Shown: positions 47,807 to 58,920, counted from the stretch's first letter. The stretch: DNA of 64,000 bases from Epiperipatus broadwayi (GCA_028023455.1 JAQFVV010006203.1:6294821-6358820); one strand, 5' to 3'. Notes: a model not told the origin generated them from the sequence alone. Numbers and translations: made by a program.

Positions 47807-47847
47807 TCCCCATATCAGTTTCGAGCTATTGCGCTCTTTAATGAGGA
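47807..47847 (-). ncRNA. Hammerhead ribozyme, family 2, copy a (degenerate)
   Basis: On the minus strand inner stem I TCCTCA/TGGGGA is perfect and GAAA is present, but the core reads TTAAAGA instead of CTGAAGA (C3 and G5 changed). Stem III is ACTGAT and the cleavage base would be A. Not expected to cleave. Confidence 0.75.
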
Positions 47848-48189
47848 GCTAGGATACCATATTCAAAATACCAACTCAAGCTAATCTTTTATCTAATAGT
47901 TAACTCTTAAGATCTAAAATTTTCAAACATCTACATCTTTAAATTACAGCTCTCTGACCTGAACTTAATTCAAATACACCATATATTAATAGACTTAGCA
48001 ATTTAATTTAGCCAAAGCCCCAACAGCCAAATAATAATAGTAATAAAATCAAGTCATATATCACATGACTTATATAGCTTGCATTTACAAATATGTAAAA
48101 TAAAGGGTTTGCTAATAGCTCTAAACAAGCTTTTTTAGATAAATGCTATAAGAGAATGCATTCACAATATTTATCTAGGATTGTCCTCA

Positions 48190-48235
48190 TCTCCAGACCA
48201 GCTTCGAACTATGGCTCTTTTCAGTGAGGGGCTAG
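48190..48235 (-). ncRNA. Hammerhead ribozyme, family 2, copy b (degenerate)
   Basis: On the minus strand: core CTGAAAA (G8 changed to A), stem II GAGC-CATA-GTTC, GAAG in place of GAAA, stem III GCTGGT and cleavage base C. Outer stem I is GTCCT/AGGAC, a compensated version of GTCCC/GGGAC in the intact 51.3-kb copy. Core changes should inactivate it. Confidence 0.8.
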
Positions 48236-48395
48236 GACACTGGATTCAAAATATATGGTGTGTCTGAATTAAGTTCAGGACCATATGATTATTTCAATTG
48301 GAGAGATGAATTTAAAGACATGTAGATGTCTGAAAATTTCAGATCTTCTTAACTATTAGATAAATGCTTAGCTTGAATTGCTATTTTGAATCAGT

Positions 48396-48452
48396 GTCCT
48401 AGCTTCTCATTGAAGGGAGCCATAGCTCAAAACCAGTCTGGGTATGGGGACA
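48396..48452 (+). ncRNA. Hammerhead ribozyme, family 2, copy c (degenerate)
   Basis: Outer stem GTCCT/GGGAC, inner stem TTCTCA/TGGGTA, core TTGAAGG (C3 and A9 changed), stem II GAGC-CATA-GCTC (perfect 4 bp), AAAA in place of GAAA, stem III ACCAGT, cleavage base C48438. The structure is kept and the core is mutated. Confidence 0.8.
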
Positions 48453-48480
48453 ATCCTAGATAAAGATTTTGAATGTGTTC

Positions 48481-49240
48481 TCCATTATTTTTTAATTGGG
48501 AAGTAGGTTAACTAAATTTATTAAAGTTTTATAAATAATCAAACTCTTGTTTAATTTATGCTTAATATAGAATGATTCATATATTTGTCTTTTTTTTTTT
48601 TTTTTGATCTTTAAGTAATTTAAAGGTTTAATGTATTTTGCGGCATCTATTTTATGTTCATATGCTAAATAGTGAATGTGTACGGCAGATTTATTTATCT
48701 TGTTTATTAATTGCATTGTTATGTTCTTTGGTTCTTATTCCTGTTTCCCTGTATGATTGCAGTAAAACATATTGCAATGGTTACAATTAATTTTATATAT
48801 GATTTCTTTTCTGTATTTTATATTATTTCTTAATTTATAATTACCTATTAATTTATTCAGACTTTTACTATTCAATTATCCAATATTTATATGTTTATTA
48901 ATATAATTTTTGTTTTTATTAATGTATTGTAAATTTTGAGATAATATGAAAGTTTGATTTATTTCTTATTTGAACTATTGTTACTATTATCATTATAATT
49001 ATTTTGCATAGAAATGTTATTATTTAATATAGATTTTTTAGAATTAAAAAAGAATATTTTTAATAGTTTCAGAGTTATATCCATAATTTATATATAATTT
49101 AATAAACTGATTTTTTTGTAAGCTACATTTTTATCTGTATTATATTTATTATTTCCGTATTTAAAAATTTTTAATGACTGCCATCTTTTGTATCCATGCT
49201 TGTTTGGTACAAAAAAATGGTAAGCATTAAAAATTTTAAA
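48481..49240 (-). pseudogene. Penelope-like element (family P2), GIY-YIG endonuclease, minus strand
   Basis: Minus-strand reading from about 49240 gives HTG-type sequence and then the endonuclease: IYKINCNHCNMFYCNHTGKQ (degraded IYxIxCxxCxxxYxGxTG core), KNITMQLINKINKSAVHIHY, LAYEHKIDAAKYIKPLNYLK and KKRQIYESFYIKHKLN. This order matches the C-terminal GIY-YIG nuclease of Penelope-like elements, which nicks the insertion target. The last part (48716-48492) is open. Upstream RT is absent or unreadable. It is homologous to the plus-strand copy at 49.3-49.9 kb. Confidence 0.85.
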
Positions 49241-49299
49241 TATAGAAATGATATATATATAAGGCAAATAAAATATAGGTGTTTCATAAAAGAATACAT

Positions 49300-49902
49300 T
49301 TTTATGAATATAACCCTAAAACTATTAAAAATATAATTTTTATATATTTTTTAATTTTGAAATTTTTTTTTATTAAAAATTGACATTTCTATGCAAAATA
49401 GTTATAATGATGATACTAATAATAGTTCAAATGAGAAACGAATCAAACTTTCGTATTATCCCAAAATTTATAATACATTAATAAAAAACAAAAATTATAT
49501 TGATACGCATACAAATATTGGATGGTCAAATAATAAAAGTCTAGATAAGTTAATAGATAATTATAAATTAAGAGACAAAATAAAATACAAAAAAGAAATC
49601 ATATATAAAATTAATAGAAATGTGCCCCAAAACATAACAATGCAATTAATAGGCTAGATGATAAATTTGCTTTATACATTCACTACTTAGAATATGGACA
49701 TAAAATAGATGCTACCAAAATTATCAAATCTTTAAATTACTTTAAAAATCCAAAAAGAAGACAAATATATGAAACATTTTACATTAAGCTTAATTTAAAT
49801 AATTGTGTGACTATTTATAAAATTTCAATAAATTTAGTTAACATCTGGTCAATTAAAAACGAATGGAAAATCATACAAGATAGTATGTATAAAATTGTAT
49901 AA
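49300..49902 (+). pseudogene. Penelope-like element (family P2), GIY-YIG endonuclease with internal deletion, plus strand
   Basis: The open segment 49391-49657 (MQNSYNDDTNNSSNEKRIKL, then SYYPKIYNTLIKNKNY and IIYKINRN) is the linker before the nuclease. The GIY-YIG core itself is missing: IIYKINRNV jumps to PQNITMQLI, which in the minus copy lies after the core. In another frame it continues LDDKFALYIHYLEYGHKIDA, SLNYFKNPKRRQIYETFYIK and ends SMYKIV at a stop (49900-49902). The element faces away from the minus copy, so the pair is head to head around 49270. Confidence 0.82.
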
Positions 49903-51027
49903 TGTTTGTATTATTTATTGTGTAAATTATGTTATATAATCCATTCTTTGAAATTATATTAAATATATGAAATTTTTTTATTCTATTTTACTGATGTTTT
50001 ATTTTGTTATTGTTGTTATTTTCCTTCCATTATAGAACACTAGACAGTGTTCTATCTGCAATAATTGATTAATGTTAAGACAGATGCTTAACATTTAATT
50101 AGAATGCAAAATCATGTGTCAAAAAAGATTTTTATGGATATGTATTATTAATATATAACTGTTATAATGTAAAAAATATTAAAACAGAGTTTAAATATAA
50201 AATTTAGTAACATTTATTGTCCCAAGTATACTTTCAACACTTTCGCTTCATATTCATGATTAGTCTGCTGAGAACATTAATTTTTTGCTAATTTGAATGC
50301 TATTGATTTTTGGTTCATTACATATTCATTTTGTGTAATGAACTATGAACTCTTTTATTTTATGTTTGCAATTATTTCTTTCCTCGTACATAACTTTAAC
50401 AACACTTGGATCACATTTATAGCCATGATCTCTTTCATGATCATGAAAGATAGAGAAATTAATGGTTTTGTACTTAATCTTAGATTTTTTATATATTAAT
50501 AAATGTTGAGTCATTCTAGTTCTAAGATTTTCCCTGGTACACACACACACACACACATATATGGGCAGTCTTTTTGGCTGCAGTTTGCAGCATAGACCAC
50601 ATTTTATCTTTTGAGTTGTTTAATAAGCTTGTTTAAACTTACGGGGGTTCTGAATCAACATTAAATTTGTCTGAGCATATTTGTGCTATTTTATTACCCA
50701 TATGATAAATATTCTATGATCAACTATTTTATTAATTATTTTGTTTTTGAATTGCTCTATATATCTATTACATGCATTCTGCAATAGCCTGCTTTTATCA
50801 AGTCAGCTACATAATGTTGAATGATCTCAGTTGTATTCAATTCATATTGATTAAACATGAATATGACTCACAAGCATTGAAAGTATACTTGGTACAATAA
50901 ATGTTACTAAGTTTTATATTTAAACTCTCTTTTAATATTTTTTACATTATAATAGTTAGAATGGTGGAGTATCAAAATATAATGTATAGCTGTTGTATAT
51001 GATTTTTATTATTTATTTTAATTTATA
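49903..51027. other. A+T-rich stretch with a CA microsatellite
   Basis: No gene. GTTATAATGTAAAAAATATT (near 50160) to about 50290, and about 50870-50960, are an inverted pair containing AGTATACTTTCAA/TTGAAAGTATACTTGG and AAAACTTAGTAAC-type sequence. This suggests pLTR-like termini of an unrecognised element about 0.8 kb long. A (CA)n tract lies at about 50539-50557. Confidence 0.5.
50160..50960. mobile_element. Unclassified element with terminal inverted repeats
   Basis: The left arm (about 50160-50268: TATAATGTAAAAAATATTAA, ATAAAATTTAGTAACATTTA, CCAAGTATACTTTCAA) is the reverse complement of the right arm (about 50878-50958: TTGAAAGTATACTTGG, AATAAATGTTACTAAGTTTT, AATATTTTTTACATTATA). The ~80-100-bp arms enclose about 600 bp with no coding sequence. 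No family is assigned; a clean target duplication was not found. Confidence 0.7.
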
Positions 51028-51039
51028 TAAAACAGTATA

Positions 51040-51506
51040 TAAGTCATGTGACATCTGACTTGTTATTATTACTATTATTATTTTGCTGTTGTGGCTTTAG
51101 CTAAATTAAAGAGCTAAGCCTACTAATATATGGAGTATCTGAATTAAGTTCAGGCCCATATGATTTTTTCAGTTGGAGAGCTGACTTTAAAGACATGTAG
51201 ATGTCTAAAAGTTTTAGATCTTCTTCTAACAATTATCTTTTAGATAAATGCTTTGCTTGAGTTGGTTTTTTAGATCTAATGTCCCAACTCCTCACTGAAG
51301 AGACCCATAGGTCGAAACCGGTCTGGGGATGGGGACAATCCAAGATAAAAATGATTTGAATGCCTTCTCTTGTAGTAGCATTTATCATAAATAAATAATA
51401 ATAAAAAAAAGCTTGTTTAGAGCTATTAGCACGCTCTTAATTTTACATATTTGTAAGTGCAAGCTATATATAAGTCATGTGACATCTGACTTGTTATTAT
51501 TACTAT
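51040..51506 (+). mobile_element. Hammerhead family-2 element, 431-bp unit plus 36-bp overlap, 12-bp TSD
   Basis: Flanked by TAAAACAGTATA at 51028-51039 and 51507-51518. The insertion starts and ends with the same 36-bp sequence (51040-51075 and 51471-51506, beginning TAAGTCATGTGACATCTGAC), so it equals one 431-bp repeat plus an overlap. Such a form is expected if a tandem or circular RNA was copied for slightly more than one turn. It carries the intact ribozyme at 51281-51336. No coding sequence. Confidence 0.9.
51281..51336 (+). ncRNA. Hammerhead ribozyme, family 2, copy d (core intact)
   Basis: Outer stem I GTCCC (51281-51285)/GGGAC (51332-51336), 3x2 internal loop AAC/TG, inner stem I TCCTCA (51289-51294)/TGGGGA (51324-51329). 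Core CTGAAGA (51295-51301); stem II GACC-CATA-GGTC (51302-51313, perfect); GAAA (51314-51317); stem III ACCGGT (51317-51322), self-complementary and loopless; cleavage expected after C51323 (GUC). All invariant positions are met. The stem I internal loop and stem II loop are placed as in natural hammerheads that use loop-loop contacts. This is the best candidate for activity in the window. Confidence 0.93.
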
Positions 51507-51518
51507 TAAAACAGTATA

Positions 51519-54500
51519 ATAAACTTCATAATTTCTATTTTTGATGATATTATAAGAATTATCTCAAAAACATTCTCAAGAAGTACAATGTTGATTGTTT
51601 CATTGGGAAGATATGGTAGAAAGTAAAATACATTTGGATTTAGATATGGTATCAAAGTATTTCAGAAATAAAATTTTCCTGCAGAAGAGATTACATTATC
51701 ACAAAATATAAAATAAACAGAAAAATAGAATAGTGTGTTCTATATGTGGACATATTTGTGGTTCACAGATCATTTCTCAAGCTCATTAATATTAAATAAA
51801 GTTAGTTAAACTTCTATTATCTAACATATTTTTACCATCTTTCAATCAGCAATGCTCGATGAATAAAAATCAACTAATTTCTGCTGGACATATTTCTGTC
51901 ATAAATGAGGATTGTTTACATTAGCAATCTGGAAAACAGTTTATAGTCCACCAAACATAGCAACATAGCTTCTATTTAAACACTATTGCAATGTCCAATT
52001 GCAATTGGAGCAGTAATTTTGATATATATCAAAAGATCCAATAGACCTCATGATATGGAATAATTGGCATGAATTTGAGGTATAGTTTTCATGGAAAAAA
52101 CAAACCTCATTTATATAATAAAAATTATCTCAAAGATATTAGTGAGGTGCAATATTAATTATTTTCATGGTAAGAATAAAAACTAAAAATATTTCATAAA
52201 CAAAAGTTTATTACAAAAGATAATAAATGAGGTAAATCAAGATATCAAATTAGCAGGCTGAAGAACTAGTTGCACGATTTGTGTGGATATTTCTGAACAT
52301 GGTAAGTAGAATGCAATTTACATATTAATAAACATAATAAATAAAAAATCTTGGAAATATTTGGAATTCAAAAAACATTAAACATAATTTCGATTTGTAC
52401 ACTAAAGTATCAAGATTCAAAAACTGCATTTGAAATTACACTCATAAACAACAATTTCCACTCACCCCACAAAGAATACTGGAAATTCCTCATAAATCAA
52501 CTCTATAATATTAAAAATCTGGGAAGTATTTAACTTGCTACATTTAAATAATAAACAATTACAGTATTTAGAAAATTTAGGTTCTGGTTCCTGGAGTAAA
52601 TATTTTGACTTTCTTTCAAAAGTCATTATGGAAACTCTGTCCACTCTCTTTTTCCTCAAAGCAGGAAAAAACTACAGAAAAATTGAGATGTATGTACTCA
52701 ATGTTATCTTGAACTAGAAATATAACACCTTTTTTTTAAGTGTGCTAAACTGTCAACATTTAGTGACTTAATATTACTAATGAACAAATACAATAACATC
52801 CAACAACTGTTTGTTATTTTTTGTACAGGAATATAGGCACACATTAAAGCAAGCACCTTATTGTATGCACTTTGGTGGACAATATGCATGTTCATCTTTA
52901 ACAATAATGAAAGAAGATACTCCAGCACATTTACAAATAAACAGAAAATAATACAACAAAAAAACTATAAAATAGTACAATAAAACACATTCAAACTCTT
53001 GAACACTAATTTGTTTGCACTCAAGCTTCTAACATGACACCCTTGCCTCACAGAAATAGAAAAACAACTACAAGTTTTAATGCAAGTATCTATAAACCAG
53101 ATTGCAATTCTGAGAAACAATGACACTAATAATTTATATATATATCGATGTTATTCTTATAAATAATTCAGATGTAGGTAGTAAGAAATGAGCTATGTAA
53201 TCTTAGTAAATAAAGTTCTTTTGAAATGTAATCAGTAAGAAAATCTTGGAAAAATAAGCAAACATTTTGTTGGTTACAATCATATGTTTAAACATTTATA
53301 AAAAGAAAAATAACTTCTAATTAGTTGGCATTAATTATTTCGAGGATCATCCAGTATTCGAGCATCAAAATGGCAGGTTGACCACAACTATTCCATTCTA
53401 TTGACCAAAAGTAAAATTTTTACTTTACTCAATAAGAAAACGGATATAAAGCAAATTAGTTTACTCAATACGAAAACGAAAATTTTTACTTTACCAAAAG
53501 TAAGATGTTTACTTTTCTTCACTCAGCTGAGAATTGGTCTTGGAATCTTTAGGTCTTGAGTTTGTATTATTACCTATGCTCTAATTGCAATAACTAAAAT
53601 AAAATGTCTATACAGAAAAAACTTTTATTGTTTATATAGCATAATTAAGTAAAGACTATAATTTGAAATCATACACCTTAATAAGTAAAAATAAAAACAG
53701 GAGAAATACTAAAATCATCAGATATATGAATGTAGAGGCAGAACATATGTATATATCCGAGTTACTTCAATAATGTCTATTTGTCTAGAAAACTTTTTTA
53801 TACATCTTATACTGACGTGTTTAAATCACTAAATAAATAATAAATATGTTTAATCCAATGATTTTTCCTAAGATAAATCTCGCCAGCAATTCAAACTACA
53901 TTTTTTTTATTTACTAAGTAAAAGAATTAAAAAGGGAATAATAATGACATTAAATTGTCAATTAAATACAACTCGTAAAATTCTATGAAAGAAACGCTTG
54001 CAAAAGAAATGAGAAGGGAGGAGAGGAGGAAGAAAGAAAAGGGAGGGAGAAATTCTTGCTATATTCGTTTTACAATTCTAATTACAAAACAAAACAAATC
54101 TCTTTAAATCACAATTTGTAATAACTCAATCGTGGTCTTTCTTCAAATTATTTACCTACAAATTAAAAAACAAATCATTTTAACCAAATAAATTTCCCTT
54201 TCCCTATAATCAGTCTAATAGTTTTAGACTTTATGAAACTTCGAACTGGAGACGATCCCTGAAACAGTAATCACTCTTAGACACATAAACAAAGCTCAGG
54301 GTAGAAAATTTCCATAAGAAAGGATAAAACGAATTTAGTCATTTAATTTTCGGAATATTAGCTTTTTTACATCTTGTCGTTTCATTAAATTTTCAGTTTA
54401 ACGATTATTTTGTAATAATTTTCGTCTATGAAACAATTTGATTATAAAGAGATTACAACGTCATTTTTTGAATCTTATTTTACTTTTCAAAGAAATTACA

Positions 54501-55310
54501 AAAAAATTAACATATTTTCAATCTCAATGTAATTTCATGATTAATTTTTTGTGCGGATAGGGGGAGTGGGTGAATCTTCTTGTTCTTCGGAGTCAGCCGA
54601 AATACCTATTCGCCATGGATTGGGCAATAGCTTGCCTTAAAGCAAAAAATGTCTTTTTAAATTACATAAAGATATAATACATACGCATAGGTATTTTTAG
54701 ATCCATATTGTTTCTTTTGTTCTAGAACATCTGTTAAGTTAGGTAATCGATATATGTCCCTGAATACAAAAGTTGACCAGTGGTCAATTTAAATCTGATT
54801 CAATCTCTAGCCTTCGCTTTCTTGTCATATGCAATAAAAATTGACTGACAGAAAGAAAAAAAAACACTTCGATTTCAAACATACAAGATTTTTAAAAAAA
54901 AAAAACCCCAGATACATGTCATTATTAACAACGCTGTGTTATAAATAAAGAAACAAAAGATTTTAAAATTACAGTATGTACGATTTCAAAAAAAAAAAGA
55001 AAAACATTGTTATTTTACCAATTCCACGTAATCCTGTTTTCATTAATTGTGAGGAATTTTAAATGAAATATAATATATACTTGAGAAGTTGTTTTTTTTT
55101 TTAAAGTAATTATATATTCAATCTATAAATGTACATTTTTATGATTTCTATTCATTCCTATCGATCTTCCTCACAGGATATTACACTTTATATGTTTATA
55201 AAACATCCTTACATTGTAGTGTAATATAAATTTATAGTCCCATTGTAAAGGTAAAACTGTTAATTGCAGGTCAAATTCTTCTTTAATAATCTTTTATAAA
55301 AGAATATTGA
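51519..55310. other. A+T-rich stretch without recognised gene
   Basis: No coding or mobile sequence recognised. Notable items: overlapping chance frames near 52350-52930; a fold-back around 53400-53515 built on AAAATTTTTACTTTAC words; a polypurine tract (listed); and a moderately G+C-richer patch at 54540-54640 (GGATAGGGGGAGTGGG; AGTCAGCCG) that could be host regulatory sequence, without proof. Confidence 0.45.
54005..54052 (+). repeat. 48-bp nearly pure polypurine tract
   Basis: From AGAAATGAGAAGGGAGGAG through GGGAGGGAGAAA the plus strand has one T (position 54010) and no C. Such tracts can form triplex DNA. No gene sits next to it, so any role is open. Confidence 0.7.
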
Positions 55311-55319
55311 AAAGGCAAG

Positions 55320-56070
55320 TATTAGGATTAGGTTTGCTAATTCCTGAGTGATGAACGTTAGAACACTTTTTGTATCCTTGTTTTATCCTCTAGCTAAGAA
55401 TACCTAAATACCCATTTGCTGACCAATATTGAGTGATTACCTATGTTTGATATGATATGACTATCTGAAAATAAAATCCTAAGTTTGGTTGGGAACTGAA
55501 AAAATGTTTATGTTTTATTCACCTAGATTTGTACTCAAGTAATGGAAATGGCAGGAAAATGCACTATCACTATATCATAATGACTTGTATATATATATAT
55601 TGTTTACTAATCAATCATGCTTGATTTGGTGCAATAATAAAGTGCTGACTTTGGAGCTCATGGTCAATGGTTCATGCTCCAGCTCTGATAATTTGAATTC
55701 CTGAATAATAAAGCATTTGATTATTTATTTATATGGATAAAATACTGTTGTCTTAGATTCCCATATGATGATATGTGCTTTTATATATAAATACATATTG
55801 CCTAGGTAAAGATAAAACTTTTTAAATATCTCATTCTTTAACAACTCATCATAGAGCAGCAGTAAGAAGTTATTACTCATCAGACTTGTTAGTTCCTGGA
55901 TAGGGAATGTTAAGTTAATTGGTTTTATCCAATCATGAATAATAAATACTACAGATTCATTTTTTGGAGAAAAAAAATTCAAGTTGTATCTGCCCCAAAT
56001 TTGAACTCAGGTCTTGGAAATATCAGGAAAATATACCTTCATGAGGTTTATATATGTACTATTTATTAAA
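55320..56070 (-). repeat. Dispersed SINE-like repeat, two diverged tandem units
   Basis: Unit 1 (about 55325-55595) and unit 2 (about 55855-56050) share, in order, CTTGTTAGTTCCTG/TTTGCTAATTCCTG, GAA(T/C)GTTA and, further on, ATTTG(A/T)ACTCA, TGGAAATG/TATCAGG and AAAATRYAC. On the minus strand the shared block reads CCTGAGTTCAAATTTGG, a B-box-like word. Unit 1 also shares GTCAGCAAATGG and TTAGCTAGAGG (minus strand) with the 42.7-kb repeat. Likely an old tRNA-derived SINE family. Confidence 0.6.
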
Positions 56071-56959
56071 TAATACATTAAAATGTAAATCCCACTTCCT
56101 CATATGAAATGGAAAATAACCCATAAGTGAATTTAATGTGATACATCATAAAGATTGGAAACCATTCATTAACCTTGACTTTTAAAAAAAATTGGAAAAA
56201 TTAGGAATGCTTTCAAAGAAAATAATTTTTTTTTTTTTTTTCTGCCTGTTGTCTTTGACAGAATAACTTAGTTGTTTAGAGCATTTTTCTGTTTTCATGA
56301 ATCTAAAGGTCACCAATTCAATTCTAATGCTGTCACTGATCACATCAGTAATACTTGAAGAGAAGAATAATACTAATTGACATGTTATGCATACTAAACT
56401 TACGTATTGTTATTTATAATTAAATATAGAAGTATAAAGTTTTAATTTTTTTTAAAAAAATCATTTTGTAATTCATCTTTATGATGGAAATAGTCCAACA
56501 TATAACTACAAGTGAAATGTCATAAATTACAAACCTTCAGATAATTTTTAGATATGGATGCAATATTATATCAAACTTTATACATCATGAAAAATTATCT
56601 AAAACTGGCCAAAAAAAGAAATCAGTTAACTTTTCTATAACAGATGAAATTTTGAAAGAATTGTCTGTATGGCTTGCAATTTAAACTTTCAATTCTCTCT
56701 CAAACAGCTGAGAAATTCACTGGAGATTAAATAATGTTCTGTTAAGAGAAAGAATAGTTGCCCTAAGGTTTTTCATTTCATTAATAATGCAAAATTGTTA
56801 CTAAAAATAAATCTATTGATGATGACTTTCCAAGAGTTTTTTATTCAGTAAGAATTCTACATTATATATATATAAAAGAATGTCAAAAGAAGATATCTGC
56901 AAACCTTAATGGGTATATCAAAGCTCATGCTGTGTCAAATATCCTAGAAGCTATATCAT

Positions 56960-57800
56960 TAATAATCTTAGTTCCAAATATTTAAACTGATGATGAAACT
57001 TCAGTTCTGGAATTTTGCTGTCATACTATCTAATATCCAATTATTAGATATAAAAGCAGCAATTGAAATTATTTCCAAAAATTGCTTTCAGAAGAAGCTT
57101 CAGAATTAACTAAAGAAGAAACACACTTAAGAGATAACAGCAAACAAAATCTACATTACTTATGTTGAAAGGGAAGCTATTGAATTATCAAGCTAGACAA
57201 ATCTATAATCATTCTCACTATCAAAAATGGCAAAGTTACAATAATAATGAATACTATTGATTATGATAACATAACAATAAAGACCTCTTTACAGCAGGGC
57301 AATACAATAAGTGCTCAAAGAATCTTATATCAGCTGCAGAAATAGTTATAAGTCTTACTCAAAAAGCACTGCAGGTATTTCATTGAATTAAGGAAAATAT
57401 ATATTTCAACTAAATTCCACATCTCTATGATCTACCTTAAATTCATAAGAATATTGCTCCATTAAGACCCATTGTTCTAGAAATTTTCTACATCAAAACT
57501 TATCAAGATTTCTTATTCGAATTTTTAATCTTTAGCATACAAAACATAGTTATTTGTTAGGGATTCTAAGACCTTTATAGAATTAATCATTAACGTAAAA
57601 ATAGTAAAAATTAACATAGTAAGTTTTAATGAGAAAAATACACCCATAAATGTATCTTATGACGAAACATTGTCTATTTTAAGAAAAAGATTAATTGAGA
57701 ATAATAGCTTGCAAATCAAAACAACTCTTCCTATAAAGAATATAATGGAATGGTTAGCATTTTATGTAACACCAACATATTTTTAATACAACGTAGAATT
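56960..57800 (+). pseudogene. Penelope-like reverse transcriptase, N-terminal half
   Basis: Broken frames give TDDETSVLEF, EEASELTKEETHLRDNSKQN, then LDKSIIILTIKNGKVTIIMN followed by TIDYDN. After a gap comes KDFIELI-like sequence (RDSKTFIELIINVKIVKINI) and VSFNEKNTPINVSYDETLSI with KRLIENNSLQIKTTLP, ending at a YF-YN motif. This is the Penelope RT order (DKGKxxVVMDxxDYxxKxxxLL ... SFDVxSLFTNVPxxEALxxI). In motif A the catalytic Asp is replaced by Asn (SFN). The ORF is lost after about 57800 (motifs B-E, including YxDD, missing). It would copy RNA at a nicked target; it is dead. Confidence 0.85.
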
Positions 57801-58619
57801 ATTCCAACAAAATCAATGTATACGTAAAGCTTCATAATTGATTAGAAAATTTTATAAAAGCAGTTGTCTTCACTCTATTGCTTTTTTTAAAAAAAATTTA
57901 TTCAGCTCATCCTTCTGAAAAACTATCAATTTAAGCATTAAACAGAAAGATATAATTATATATGTACATTTTTTTATGTATCTATATTCCTTCTTATTTC
58001 CCACAAGATAGTACAAAAATATATCATTGTAAATAAGATATATTCAAGCTTGAAATTATAAAATTATTTTTTGAAATTAATCACAATAACATTTGCTTTA
58101 CAAATAGGTAATTAAGATAATAAAGGATAATATTAAAATAAAAATCATAAATAATTTTTAAAATAATCTTAATGAGAAGGATGAATTTCATGGGTTGTTC
58201 ATTATCAATTTATTAATATTCAGCTTTATTTTTGCCAACATAATCTTAAATCATAGATAATTAGATATCTGCAATCAGTTTCTTTTTAATTAACATATTT
58301 GTGATAACACTGAATCTGGATTCCATTAAATATGATAAAGGAAATGCAATTAATAGCTTTTGAACTATATCTCATAATGCAGGATAAAGTATAAGAATCT
58401 GCTTTTGCAACCAGAACTCTTGGTGGTTATCTTTGAATTTCCAATTTCAATTCCCCATTTGTTATTACTTCAAATCCTTATTTGCTTGTACTTGAAAATG
58501 TCTCCAAAACACAAATGAATATGTTCATTTTTAAAATGTCTTCAAATCACTGATTAAAGTCAGAATGAAGAATCTCCAAGTGCTGACAAAAGATAAGAAA
58601 GTATATTTGTGAGACCACT

Positions 58620-58920
58620 TGCCCCATTGAAAAGTAATTGAAAGAGCACAAACTGATGATTAGAAAAAAGAAAACAGATCTATCTAAAATAGCAAACCAT
58701 GTATGTACCAATGAACATATGTTCGACTGAAAAAATACTGGATAGAGAGGAAAGGGTACAAAGAAGAAAATTCAAAGAAGTTGTCATGACAATGGTAAAT
58801 AATCCCATGTCAACCTAGTGTGACTGTATGTAATGTCTAGAAACCACTAATTAACTTTTCTCTTAGGAAAAAGTGAAGAGATTAGAAGGAACCTCATAGA
58901 TATGTATGTGAAACTCCTAC
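58620..58920 (+). pseudogene. Penelope-like GIY-YIG endonuclease, C-terminal piece
   Basis: Reads KEHKLMIRKKKTDLSKIANH, VCTNEHMFD, then ILDREERVQRRKFKEVVMTM and NNPMST, with stops and shifts. It parallels the 30.6-kb copy residue for residue (RExxVQRRKFKxA core). The GIY and YIG segments upstream are lost. The pLTR follows directly. Confidence 0.82.

Larger units (their letters stand above)
47716..48480. mobile_element. Hammerhead family-2 element, two minus units in tandem then one inverted
   Basis: Two minus-orientation units in direct tandem both start with the GCTAATAGCTCTAAACAAGC-type word (about 47727 and 48107), a period of about 380-390 bp. A plus-orientation partial unit follows (about 48262-48480). 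Each has a hammerhead. The plus unit ends against the 3' end of the minus-strand Penelope-like ORF (48492), which links this repeat to that element as its probable pLTR. Confidence 0.8.
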
